Assembly: GCF_016793485.1 (NCBI RefSeq)
Contig: NZ_JAEULZ010000001.1
Location: forward strand, 62,001 to 126,000
Reading direction: 5' to 3'
Source: Mesorhizobium sp.
Lineage (GTDB): Bacteria > Pseudomonadota > Alphaproteobacteria > Rhizobiales > Rhizobiaceae
DNA length: 64,000 nt
In this document: positions 28,476 to 36,382 of the stretch, one piece after another
Layout of the letters: every line of letters starts with the position of its first letter
Position numbering within the stretch: position 1 is the first letter of the stretch
Position numbers and translations under genes: made by a program
The notes under the pieces: model-generated
What the model saw: the letters and a program-made list of their open reading frames with translations, nothing else
What the model was told of the DNA's origin: nothing
Database searches by the model: none

Positions 28476-28609
28476 TCCGTCTCTCTCGGAGTGCGGGTGG
28501 TGTCCGCTCGGTGGCCGCACCGGTGAGCATGCACGCCAACTCACATGCGCGCCGACTTTCGGTGCCTTTCCGCGTGAGCCGGGATCAATGATGGAATTTT
28601 CCTTACCTC

Positions 28610-28633
28610 GATAGTTGGACTTAGGTCCCTATC
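28610..28633. promoter_or_regulatory. dyad in the divergent promoter between sulfatase operon and two-component genes
   Basis: The 308-nt gene-free stretch 28476-28783 separates the leftward DUF202/sulfatase genes from the rightward sensor kinase. It holds a nested inverted repeat: GGAC-TTAG-GTCC (28617-28628) inside GATAG (28610-28614) and CTATC (28629-28633). Such a dyad midway in a divergent promoter is a reasonable binding site for the adjacent NarL/FixJ-type response regulator (inference). No coding or RNA gene was convincing in the rest of the spacer. Confidence 0.4.
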
Positions 28634-28783
28634 AGGCCACCTTGGCTGATCAATGCTTGCAGATGCTTGTCTCGTCGACCGAAAACAAGTGCATCTGGAG
28701 TCTCGTCTTGGGTTTCAGAAAGTCCGTGAAAGGTGCTAGGAGGTTTGTGATCTAGCGCAAAACAAGATGGACAGGCGTTACCT

Positions 28784-30643
28784 TTGAGGAGGAGGTTGGC
28801 ATTCTTGTCGGTGATGGCGGCTGCGATTTGCTTCGCAGCGACGCAGATGGCGTATCCGCAACCCGAAGAAAAGCCGTTCCGCAGAGTGCTGGTCGTATAC
28901 GAAAATGAGAGCACCCAGGTTGCGGCCATGGAGATCGCTCGCGGCCTTGGCAGTGGTCTTCTTGACCGCGACCCGACGCAGTTCGAAATCTACACGGAGT
29001 ATCTCGACAATGCACGGTTCCCCGAGCCGGGCAATCTCGTCAGGATGTCCGAGCACCTAGCAAAGAAATACGCATCCCTGCCGCTGGATATCGTCATCGC
29101 GGCCGGGCCTACGGCGATGAAATTCATGCTTGATCATCGAGCGCAAATCGCGCCCGGCGTGCCCATGCTTTTCGGAGCTGTCGCAAGGAGCATAGCCGAC
29201 GCGCAGAACCTCCCGGCCGACGTCTATGGGGTCATTACCAACTTCGATCTCCAGGGCACGCTTCGTCTTGCGAAATCGCTGCACCCCAACGCCACGAACG
29301 CAGTCGTCATAACGGGCGACGGGGCTTTCGACCGCCTCTGGGAAAAGGCAGCATGGCGGGATCTGGGCGATAATTTCGAGGGCCTATCCATTGATTATAT
29401 CAGTCAGCTGACACTCGACGGCTTCAAAGACGTTGTCCGCCGGCTGGGCTCGAATACAATTGTTCTTCCGCTCACCATCTTCGAGACGGCCGATGGCAGG
29501 AAATACGTTCCTCGCGATGTAGCGGCAATGGTGGCGGAGGCATCTTCGGCGCCTGTCTATGTTGTCTACGATACCTATCTTGGCTCAGGCGCGATCGGCG
29601 GACGCATGGATACGTTCGAAGGCATCGGGCAGAAGCTTGCCTCGGTGGCGTCGAGTATCCTGCGGGGTGACATCCCGGAAAATCGGCTGATCGAGTCCGC
29701 TGTTCATCCCGTATTCGACTGGAGAGAAGTCGAGCGCTGGGGGATCTCGAAAGACCTTATTCCCAAGGACGCCGAACTCAGGTTCTTTACGCCGTCCGTC
29801 TGGCAGCAATACAGTACCGAGATAGGGCTGACGGTCGCGTTGCTGTCGCTTCAGAGCGCGATGATCGTCGCCCTGGTTGTTCAGCGGCATCGGCGGAAAC
29901 TGGCCGAGGCGGAATTGGCGACCGGCCAGATCGAACTGGCGCATCTCTCCCGGGCTTCATTGCTCGGAGCGCTATCAGGCGCTTTTGCACATGAACTCAA
30001 CCAGCCGTTGACGTCGATCCTGGCCAATACGCAGGCCGCGCAGCAGTTGATCGCAACCGGACGCGCGACGCCAGCCGATCTCAATGAGATACTTGCCGAT
30101 ATCGAAACGGATGACAGGCGTGCGGCTACCGTGATCGCGCAATTGAGACGCCTTCTTACCAAGGGCGATACTATCCTCGAAAATACCGATCTGAACCAAG
30201 TTGTCGTCTCCACCCTACAACTGGTCAGAAGCGAACTGCTGGCCAAGCAGGTAAAGATTGAGTTCGCCCGTTGGCATGAACCCGTGATTGTCTTGGCCAA
30301 TTTCGCACAGCTCCAGCAGGTCGTGCTCAATTTGATCATCAACGCTGTGGATGCCGTCCAGGATGTATCCGCGCCCGAACGCCTTGTAGAAGTCGCCGTT
30401 CGCGGGCGGGACAAGTCGGGCGAGATTGTCGTCCGGGACAATGGCGCCGGAGTGAGCCCGAAGATGATGGAAGACGCTTTCAAGCCATTTGTCAGCACAA
30501 AACCCAAGGGACTTGGCTTGGGATTGTCCATCTGCCGTTCTATCGCAAACGCTCACGGGGGCAGCTTGCGGTTTGACGAAGAAAGCGTGTCTGGCGCCGG
30601 GATTATCCTTTCATTGCCTTTGGGGGGGCAAGCTCATGAATAA
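28784..30643 (+). CDS. membrane sensor histidine kinase with ABC-substrate-binding-like periplasmic domain
   Basis: A 619-residue hybrid. Residues 1-25 form a signal/anchor; 34-330 resemble the ABC_sub_bind family (RVLVVYENESTQ, LDIVIAAGPTAMKFML, VYVVYDTYLGSGAIGG); a membrane helix spans about 348-368. Then a short coil leads to the HisKA region with His403 in AHELNQPLTSILANTQ, and an HATPase domain (N-box LINAVDAV, G1 VRDNGAGVS, G2 KGLGLGLSICRS). It should autophosphorylate on periplasmic ligand binding and pass phosphate to the overlapping response regulator. The start is uncertain: GAGGAGGAGG (28786-28795) lies inside this frame, so TTG 28805 or ATG 28814 could be the real start. Divergent from the sulfatase operon. 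Confidence 0.88.
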   Translation: MRRRLAFLSVMAAAICFAATQMAYPQPEEKPFRRVLVVYENESTQVAAMEIARGLGSGLLDRDPTQFEIYTEYLDNARFPEPGNLVRMSEHLAKKYASLPLDIVIAAGPTAMKFMLDHRAQIAPGVPMLFGAVARSIADAQNLPADVYGVITNFDLQGTLRLAKSLHPNATNAVVITGDGAFDRLWEKAAWRDLGDNFEGLSIDYISQLTLDGFKDVVRRLGSNTIVLPLTIFETADGRKYVPRDVAAMVAEASSAPVYVVYDTYLGSGAIGGRMDTFEGIGQKLASVASSILRGDIPENRLIESAVHPVFDWREVERWGISKDLIPKDAELRFFTPSVWQQYSTEIGLTVALLSLQSAMIVALVVQRHRRKLAEAELATGQIELAHLSRASLLGALSGAFAHELNQPLTSILANTQAAQQLIATGRATPADLNEILADIETDDRRAATVIAQLRRLLTKGDTILENTDLNQVVVSTLQLVRSELLAKQVKIEFARWHEPVIVLANFAQLQQVVLNLIINAVDAVQDVSAPERLVEVAVRGRDKSGEIVVRDNGAGVSPKMMEDAFKPFVSTKPKGLGLGLSICRSIANAHGGSLRFDEESVSGAGIILSLPLGGQAHE

Positions 30644-31241
30644 CGCGCAGTTTCGGGTATACCTGGTTGATGACGACGCTGGCGTCAGGACAGCGCTGTC
30701 GCGTGTGATCTCAATTGCCGGCTATGACGTGCAGACATTCGCCGATGCGGAGGCATTCCTCGATCAACACGATCCGGAGGCGCCCGGATGCGCAGTGGTT
30801 GACCTTTCCCTGCCTGGAAAGGACGGTTTCGAGGTCCAGGCGGCAATGGCATCGTGCGGCCGGCCTGTCGTATTCCTGACAGGTCAGGGAACGATCCAGA
30901 CGGGAGTAAGGGCGATAAAGGCCGGGGCGGTCGATTTTCTTGAAAAGCCGATAGAAGCGGCCACGTTGCTTACGACAATCGAGAAGGCAAGGCAGGTCGA
31001 TTGCCAGAGTAGAAGCCTGTTAAACGAGAGACGGGAGTTCCAGGAGCGGATCGAGCGGCTGACGCCGCGGGAACGCCAGGTCCTGTACAAAGTAGCGGAA
31101 GGACGCCTCAACAAGCAGATTGCCGGCGACCTGGGCACGGTCGAAAAGACCATAAAGGTTCACCGTGCACGGATGATGGAAAAGATGGGAGTGAGGACTG
31201 TCGCCGACCTTGTTCGGGTGGTTGAACGGTTCCACCAATAG
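30636..31241 (+). CDS. FixJ/NarL-family response regulator
   Basis: A 201-residue two-domain regulator. The receiver has acidic residues Asp12-14, phospho-acceptor Asp56 (VVDLSLPGKDG), Thr82 and Lys104 (FLEKP). The output is a LuxR-type HTH (LTPRERQVLYKVAEGRLNKQ, then VEKTIKVHRARMMEKM). ATG 30636 overlaps the sensor-kinase stop by 8 nt, making the pair a cognate system. It probably activates the divergent sulfatase operon and/or the downstream envelope genes (inference). Confidence 0.92.
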   Translation: MNNAQFRVYLVDDDAGVRTALSRVISIAGYDVQTFADAEAFLDQHDPEAPGCAVVDLSLPGKDGFEVQAAMASCGRPVVFLTGQGTIQTGVRAIKAGAVDFLEKPIEAATLLTTIEKARQVDCQSRSLLNERREFQERIERLTPRERQVLYKVAEGRLNKQIAGDLGTVEKTIKVHRARMMEKMGVRTVADLVRVVERFHQ

Positions 31242-31336
31242 TGTCGGATCTGGCCGCCTGCTGATCGCCGGCGGAGCTTCGAGGTTGGCCCTAAGGGCAA
31301 CTACTTGGCGGAAGGGATTTGCCGTAGCTTTCGTTC

Positions 31337-31708
31337 ATGACGGAAAGGCAACCTGTCATAGCGATCGTCGATGACGACGAAATAGTAAGGCGTTCCATAA
31401 AGCGCCTCATCAGTTCGTTGTCGTTTGAGGTTGACGACTTTGCATCTGGAGAGGAATTCTTAGAAAGTCTGTCACGGCGTCGGCCTGCCTGCATGCTGCT
31501 CGACCTGCACATGCCTGGCCTGAACGGTATCGAGGTGATTGAAGCGTTGCAAACCCGTCGTATAAAGATTCCGACGATCATCATTACGGGAAATACCCGG
31601 CCCGATACGCGCGGCCGCTGCCTCGACGCTGGTGCGATAGGTTATCTCGAGAAACCGCTGGAGCGAGACGTTGTTCTGGCGACCATCCAGACTGCAACGG
31701 CAACCTGA
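31337..31708 (+). CDS. stand-alone receiver (single-domain response regulator)
   Basis: A 123-residue CheY-like domain with acidic pocket IVDDDE, phospho-acceptor Asp56 (LLDLHMPGLNG), Thr84 in IIITGNT, and Lys106 (YLEKP). No output domain follows before the stop. Its sequence resembles FixJ-type receivers, so it may compete for phosphate from, or act as sink for, the neighbouring kinase. It lies 95 nt downstream of the FixJ-type gene on the same strand. Confidence 0.88.
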   Translation: MTERQPVIAIVDDDEIVRRSIKRLISSLSFEVDDFASGEEFLESLSRRRPACMLLDLHMPGLNGIEVIEALQTRRIKIPTIIITGNTRPDTRGRCLDAGAIGYLEKPLERDVVLATIQTATAT

Positions 31709-31726
31709 TCCCCAAGGAGGACGCAA

Positions 31727-32536
31727 ATGGCGAACAAGGGTAAGCTGACGGTTTCATTGCTTATTGGCGGTCTGCTTGCCGCTTTGGAACCGGGCGCCGC
31801 CAGGGCAGCGGATGCACAGGAGAATGTGGTCCAGCCGGTCAATGAATGGCGCTTTGCGATTGCACCTTACTTCTGGGCCGCGGGGATGAACGGCGATGTC
31901 GGCCTTTTCGGTCGTGAACCTGTCCCGCTCGACATGAGCTTCGGGGACATTTTCGATGATCTGCGTTTCGGCGGCATGCTTGTCGCGGAAGCACATAATG
32001 GCACTTGGGGGCTTTTTGGCGATCTCATCTACGCCAAGACGGAGTCGGACACCACGATCACGCGGACGGTCGCGGCGGTGCCGACATCACTTTCGGCGAC
32101 CCTCGAGACTTCGAGTTTCACCGGCACCTTGATGGGCGAATATCGCATCTATGGCTCGGGCACAGTTTCTCTCGACGTCATGGCAGGTGCTCGCATCTGG
32201 AGCGTTGACAACGACATCAACGCCGTAGTCGCCGCGAGCGGCGTCCCGGTCGCCGAATGGAGCGGGAGCGATGGCGCAACCTGGGTCGATCCGATGATCG
32301 GTCTGAAAGCGCGGTTCGAGACGGCCACTCCATGGTTCTTCAACGCATGGGGCATGATGGGAACCGGTTCATCGGATATCTCATGGGATGTGCTCGCAGG
32401 CGCAGGTTATCAATGGACGGACAAGGTATCTCTTGTCGCCGGCTACCGTGCTCTTGGCGTCGACTACAACGACGACGGCTTTGTCTACGACATGGTTCAG
32501 CACGGCCCCTACACGGGCCTGATTTTCGGCTTCTAG
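31727..32536 (+). CDS. outer-membrane beta-barrel protein, unknown function
   Basis: A 269-residue secreted protein with a clear signal peptide (leader to AARA-AD, cleavage near 28). The mature part is built of short amphipathic aromatic-ended strands (FAIAPYFWAAGMNG, LFGDLIYAKTESDT, GAGYQWTDKVSLVAGYRAL) and ends in Phe (YTGLIFGF), the C-terminal signature of barrels inserted by BAM. It resembles small uncharacterised OmpW/outer-membrane proteins of rhizobia. It starts the envelope segment downstream of the two-component genes with AAGGAGG 7 nt before the ATG. Confidence 0.75.
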   Translation: MANKGKLTVSLLIGGLLAALEPGAARAADAQENVVQPVNEWRFAIAPYFWAAGMNGDVGLFGREPVPLDMSFGDIFDDLRFGGMLVAEAHNGTWGLFGDLIYAKTESDTTITRTVAAVPTSLSATLETSSFTGTLMGEYRIYGSGTVSLDVMAGARIWSVDNDINAVVAASGVPVAEWSGSDGATWVDPMIGLKARFETATPWFFNAWGMMGTGSSDISWDVLAGAGYQWTDKVSLVAGYRALGVDYNDDGFVYDMVQHGPYTGLIFGF

Positions 32537-32658
32537 CCGCTTTCGCTGTGCAAGGAGGCGGTCCGAAACCTCAGCCAAGGCAAAAAAATATTGCACGATA
32601 TACGCATAGCGGCGCGACCAGCGAAAGCGACCTGTAGCGGAATGAGAGAGGAAACGAA

Positions 32659-34038
32659 ATGAGTATGCTGGACAAGCAGATTTTGGCGAGACTGGCTCTC
32701 GCCACCATACTGGCTTCGGGGGCGATGGAATTGGCGGTTGCGCCAGCTCTGGCGCAGGATCAGGTCGCAGCGGCGGATGCGTCCGCCGATGTCGATGCGT
32801 CGGCGCCTGAACCCCTGAGCGAAGACGAACTTGAAGTCCTGGTCGCGCGCATCGCCCTTTACCCTGACGAACTCATTGGATTGATCTCGGGCGCCTCGTT
32901 GTATCCGTTGCAGATCGTGGAAGCTTCGCGCTTTCTCGACCAGTACGAAAAGGACAAGTCGCTCAAGCCCAAGGATAGCTGGGACGGCAGCGTGGTGTCG
33001 CTGCTTAACTATCCCGAGATCGTCAGGATGATGAGTGACGATCTCGAATGGACCCAGCAGTTCGGCGACGCGATCGCCTGGCAGCAGAAGGACGTTCTGG
33101 TCGCGATCCAGCAGTTGCGCGACGAGGCCGTGGCCAATGGCGCCATCAAGACCGATGACAAGGTCCAGGTTACCCAGGAGAACGATAACGTCGTCATCAA
33201 GTCGGCCGACCCGCAGAAGATCTACGTCCCGCAATATCCGCCGGAAATGCTCTACGAACCGGGATATGTCTGGGAGCCCATCCGTTATTATCCCGATCCA
33301 TATCCGCCATACTGGTATCCCGGTGCGACCTTTTTCGCCGGCGTGGTGACAGGAGCGGTCTGGGGCGCAATCGTGGATTGGGACGATTGGGGCGTGTGGG
33401 GCGGCCATTGGAACGGCAACGACATCGACATCGACTGCAACAATTGCTTCAACAACCGCGACTTCAACGGCAAGATCAACTTCAACGACGTCGACTGGAA
33501 GAACATCGATCGCGACAAGATCAAGATCGACCGCGACAAGTTCAACAACTTCGACAGGAACGAGTTCAAAAACCGCGTCAAGCAGAACGGCGACAACTCG
33601 ATCGGTGATCGCGCACGCGACATCAAGAAGAACGACAAGATCGCAAACCGGCCGGGCAAAGGCGGCGCCGGGACGAAGGATGTTCGCAAGAGCATGCAGG
33701 ACGGCCTGAAGGCGCAGGGCGGCGACCGACCGAACCTGAACAGGCCCGCCAACAAGCCTGACATCAACCGGCCGTCCAGCAAGCCGGCGTCTTTGAATCG
33801 TGACGTGCAGCGGCCCGCCAAGATCGATCGCCCGGCAGGCAAGCCCAAACCCGCGCAGAAGATAGACCGTCGTCCGAACAAGCCTTCGGCGCTGGGCAAT
33901 CCTGAACGCGGGAAACCCGCGAAGATCAGTTCCAACCGCGGCCGTCAGTCGATGGGCGGCGGGTCTCGGGGCGGCGGCGCGCACAAGCAGGTGAGGCGGC
34001 CAGGCGGCGGTGGCCATGGTGGCGGACGCAGGCGCTGA
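32659..34038 (+). CDS. DUF3300 secreted protein with Asn/Asp-rich and Lys/Arg/Gly-rich tail
   Basis: A 459-residue exported protein. A signal peptide ends near PALA-QD (~33). Residues 50-185 are the DUF3300 core (VARIALYPDELIGLISGA, LYPLQIVEASRFL, VSLLNYPEIVRMMSDD, QQKDVLVAIQQLRDEA). A Pro/Tyr-rich stretch with repeated YPDPYPPYWYP-like motifs and a hydrophobic patch follows. Residues 260-330 are Asn/Asp/Lys repeats (FNNRDFNGKINFNDVDWKN) and the last ~130 residues are very basic (Arg/Lys/Pro/Gly). Family function unknown. It is typically paired with DUF2950, as here. Polyanion or cell-wall binding is a guess from charge. Confidence 0.85.
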   Translation: MSMLDKQILARLALATILASGAMELAVAPALAQDQVAAADASADVDASAPEPLSEDELEVLVARIALYPDELIGLISGASLYPLQIVEASRFLDQYEKDKSLKPKDSWDGSVVSLLNYPEIVRMMSDDLEWTQQFGDAIAWQQKDVLVAIQQLRDEAVANGAIKTDDKVQVTQENDNVVIKSADPQKIYVPQYPPEMLYEPGYVWEPIRYYPDPYPPYWYPGATFFAGVVTGAVWGAIVDWDDWGVWGGHWNGNDIDIDCNNCFNNRDFNGKINFNDVDWKNIDRDKIKIDRDKFNNFDRNEFKNRVKQNGDNSIGDRARDIKKNDKIANRPGKGGAGTKDVRKSMQDGLKAQGGDRPNLNRPANKPDINRPSSKPASLNRDVQRPAKIDRPAGKPKPAQKIDRRPNKPSALGNPERGKPAKISSNRGRQSMGGGSRGGGAHKQVRRPGGGGHGGGRRR

Positions 34039-34050
34039 GGAGGACAGGAG

Positions 34051-35004
34051 ATGACCAACATGCTTATCAGGACGCTTTTCCGTTCCGTCAGTGCGCTCGC
34101 ACTTCTTGTCGGCGTGATGGCGGTCTCACCCGCGATGGCGCAGGACGCCGAGCCCACGGGCATCGCGGCCCTCGCAGCGGCCACCGAGCCGCCAGCATTC
34201 GACACGCCGGAGGCGGCGCTGGATGCCTTCAAGCAGGCATTGCAGGCCGATGGTGGCGGCAAGGTCGCAGAGGTGCTTGGTCTCGACCCTGCGAAAATCA
34301 AGATGGATGAGAGCACGGCCGCCGCGCTTGTCCTGATCAAGGAAGGCGCGTCGAAAAAGCTTTCGCTGGAAGGCGACGGCGACCGGAGAACCGTGCTCGT
34401 CGGCGAGAGGTTGTGGCCACTCCCATTTCCGATCGTGAAATGGGAGGATGGCAAATGGGCGTTCGACACCTATGCCGGGCTGGAGGAGATCGTGAACCGC
34501 CTTGTCGGCGAGAATGAGTTGCAGACGATCGCGACCATGCGAGCCTATGTCGATGCGCAGGAGGACTACGCATCGGAGGACCGTGACGGCGATGGTGTCG
34601 AGGAGTTCGCGCAGAAGCTGATCAGTTCTCCCGGAATGATCGACGGCCTCTACTGGCCGAGCGACGAGGTCAATGGCGAGAGCCCGGCGGGTGACCTCGA
34701 CCAGTCCGAGCTCGACGACGCTGCGAAGGGCGAGGGGTACTTTGGCTACAAGTACAGGATACTCACTGGCCAGGGAGACAACATCGCGGGCGGCGCCTAC
34801 GACTATGTCATCAACGGCAACATGATCGCCGGATACGGCCTGATCGCGTGGCCGGCGAAATATGGCGAGACCGGGGTCAAGACATTCGCAGTCAATCAGC
34901 GCGGCATCGTCTACGAGATTGACCTCGGACCCGAGACGAGTGGGATGGTAAAGTATATCGATCGTTTCAACCCGGATGACGGATGGGAGGTCGTTGCGGA
35001 TTGA
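34051..35004 (+). CDS. DUF2950 secreted protein
   Basis: A 317-residue exported protein with signal peptide ending near AMA-QD (~31). The body matches DUF2950: FDTPEAALDAFKQAL, YADAQEDY-like AYVDAQEDYASEDRDGDG, GYFGYKYRILTGQGDNI, and GMIDGLYWP. AGGAGGACAGG precedes the ATG and the gene lies 12 nt after DUF3300, so the two are co-translated in one operon. The family's role is unknown; the constant pairing with DUF3300 implies a joint envelope function. Confidence 0.85.
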   Translation: MTNMLIRTLFRSVSALALLVGVMAVSPAMAQDAEPTGIAALAAATEPPAFDTPEAALDAFKQALQADGGGKVAEVLGLDPAKIKMDESTAAALVLIKEGASKKLSLEGDGDRRTVLVGERLWPLPFPIVKWEDGKWAFDTYAGLEEIVNRLVGENELQTIATMRAYVDAQEDYASEDRDGDGVEEFAQKLISSPGMIDGLYWPSDEVNGESPAGDLDQSELDDAAKGEGYFGYKYRILTGQGDNIAGGAYDYVINGNMIAGYGLIAWPAKYGETGVKTFAVNQRGIVYEIDLGPETSGMVKYIDRFNPDDGWEVVAD

Positions 35005-35048
35005 CCTGATCGTCTGAATTAAAGATCGGCCAGGCGAAAGCGAAAACG

Positions 35049-36230
35049 ATGGGTACTTCCGCAGCCCCGGATCCCCAGGACCTTGCGACGTTCCTGGCCT
35101 CGCATGGCGGGCCTTTCTACGAGTTGCAGGCCCGCCTGCGACTGCTCCATGAACAATCATTGAGGGTGCGTTCGCGCGCCGTGATCTTCGTAGCCATCGC
35201 GTGGGGCGTGCCGTTTCTCCTAGGGTTGCCGGCCAGCCTGTCGCTGCAGTCCGGAAGCTATCTTACCGACCTGAGCGTCTGGACACGGTTTTTTCTCGCG
35301 ATCGCCGCATTCATCCTGGCCGAGGAGCAGGTTGAACAAGGGCTGCGCAACAGGTTGGAACAGTTTGTCAGGGCGCCGCTCCTGACGCCAGAGTCGCTTC
35401 CGACCGCTGCGGCGGCAGTTTCGGCAGCACTGAAAAACCGAGATTCTCCGTTGGCCGAAATGATCGCGTTTCTCCTGGCAGCGGGCGCGGCTGTTTCATC
35501 CTTCCTGTTGATGAAGTCCGCGGACGTGTCTTCGTGGGCTGTCGTACAGTCGGCCACCGCAAATGAGCTGACGGCATCCGGGTGGTGGTCGGTATGGGTC
35601 AGCCTGCCCATCTGCTATTTTCTGATGTTTCGGGGGCTGTGGCGGCACTACGTCTGGGCGCGGCTGCTTCGCAGGATCGCAAGGCTGGACTTGCGTCTGG
35701 TGGCGACGCATCCGGATGGAAAAGGTGGACTTGGGTTTCTGGCAGAGTATCCGAACGCGTACATGTTCTTTGTCTTCGGCATGAGTTCGCTGGTGGCTGC
35801 GGCGCTGGGGAAGAACTTCATTCACGGGACGGTCTCCATCGCAGTGTTCGGCACTGTGATGGGAGGTTGGCTCGCAATCGTGATTGTGCTTTTTGCACTT
35901 GCGCTTTCCGCCTTCTCGCCACCTTTGGCGAAGCTCAAGCAGCGCACCCTGTTGGGGCTGGCAGCCGAGGCGACGCGCTACCACAGGTCCGTCGAAAGAA
36001 AGCAACTCGGGCGCAACATCGTCGCACAGGGCGAGGACGAGATAGACGATGGACTGACCGATCCGACGAAGCTTTTTGAGACGGCGCGGAAACTGTCGTC
36101 GGTTTTGGTCAGCCGTGCCGCAATCGTCCCGGTTGCGGCCGCCGCTCTCGTACCTTTCGCGGTGACCGGCGTTGCATGGCTCCCTCTCAAGGAAGTGGTC
36201 GATCTCATGAAAAAGCTGCTCCTGGTATAA
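35049..36230 (+). CDS. multispan inner-membrane protein, unrecognised
   Basis: A 393-residue protein not assigned to a family. About six to seven hydrophobic segments are visible (around residues 44-62, 75-95, 135-153, 178-195, 230-250, 262-288 and 352-375). A cytoplasmic-looking loop holds two HY-containing basic stretches (LWRHYVWARLLRRIARLDL). The segment RLVATHPDGKGGLGFLAEYP is conserved-looking and occurs in several uncharacterised bacterial membrane proteins. It is the last gene of the DUF3300-DUF2950 segment; function unknown. Confidence 0.7.
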   Translation: MGTSAAPDPQDLATFLASHGGPFYELQARLRLLHEQSLRVRSRAVIFVAIAWGVPFLLGLPASLSLQSGSYLTDLSVWTRFFLAIAAFILAEEQVEQGLRNRLEQFVRAPLLTPESLPTAAAAVSAALKNRDSPLAEMIAFLLAAGAAVSSFLLMKSADVSSWAVVQSATANELTASGWWSVWVSLPICYFLMFRGLWRHYVWARLLRRIARLDLRLVATHPDGKGGLGFLAEYPNAYMFFVFGMSSLVAAALGKNFIHGTVSIAVFGTVMGGWLAIVIVLFALALSAFSPPLAKLKQRTLLGLAAEATRYHRSVERKQLGRNIVAQGEDEIDDGLTDPTKLFETARKLSSVLVSRAAIVPVAAAALVPFAVTGVAWLPLKEVVDLMKKLLLV

Positions 36231-36332
36231 ATTCGAACAGCGCAGGCGTCGTTCGCAGTCGCTAGAGCGGCGCACCCACGCGCAGTAATTTTCGTAACCC
36301 TGATTGACAAACCGTCGGCGATAAGAAAACTT

Positions 36333-36377
36333 AACTCCCAAGTAAAGAAATCCGATAACGACGGATCAATGGGAGTT
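36333..36377 (+). promoter_or_regulatory. 5'-leader helix sequestering the ribosome-binding site of the NicX-like gene
   Basis: AACTCCCA (36333-36340) is perfectly complementary to TGGGAGTT (36370-36377), an 8-bp helix that contains the Shine-Dalgarno GGGAG (36371-36375) lying 7 nt before the ATG. An inner TCCG/CGGA stem (36351-36354, 36362-36365) with a 7-nt loop lies within. If transcribed, the mRNA would hide its ribosome-binding site, as in translational riboswitches or thermosensors. A TTGACA (36304-36309) upstream is a plausible -35. No known riboswitch family was recognised. Confidence 0.45.
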
Positions 36378-36382
36378 TTGCA

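Noticed and set aside
28621-28929. 102-codon leftward frame overlapping the sensor-kinase start
   Set aside because: It overlaps the start of the well-supported kinase on the opposite strand and has no domain; it lies in the divergent promoter region.
32533-34017. 494-codon frame antisense to DUF3300
   Set aside because: The low-complexity Asp/Asn repeats of DUF3300 read in reverse as Val/Asp/Leu repeats; the sense strand has a signal peptide and family motifs.
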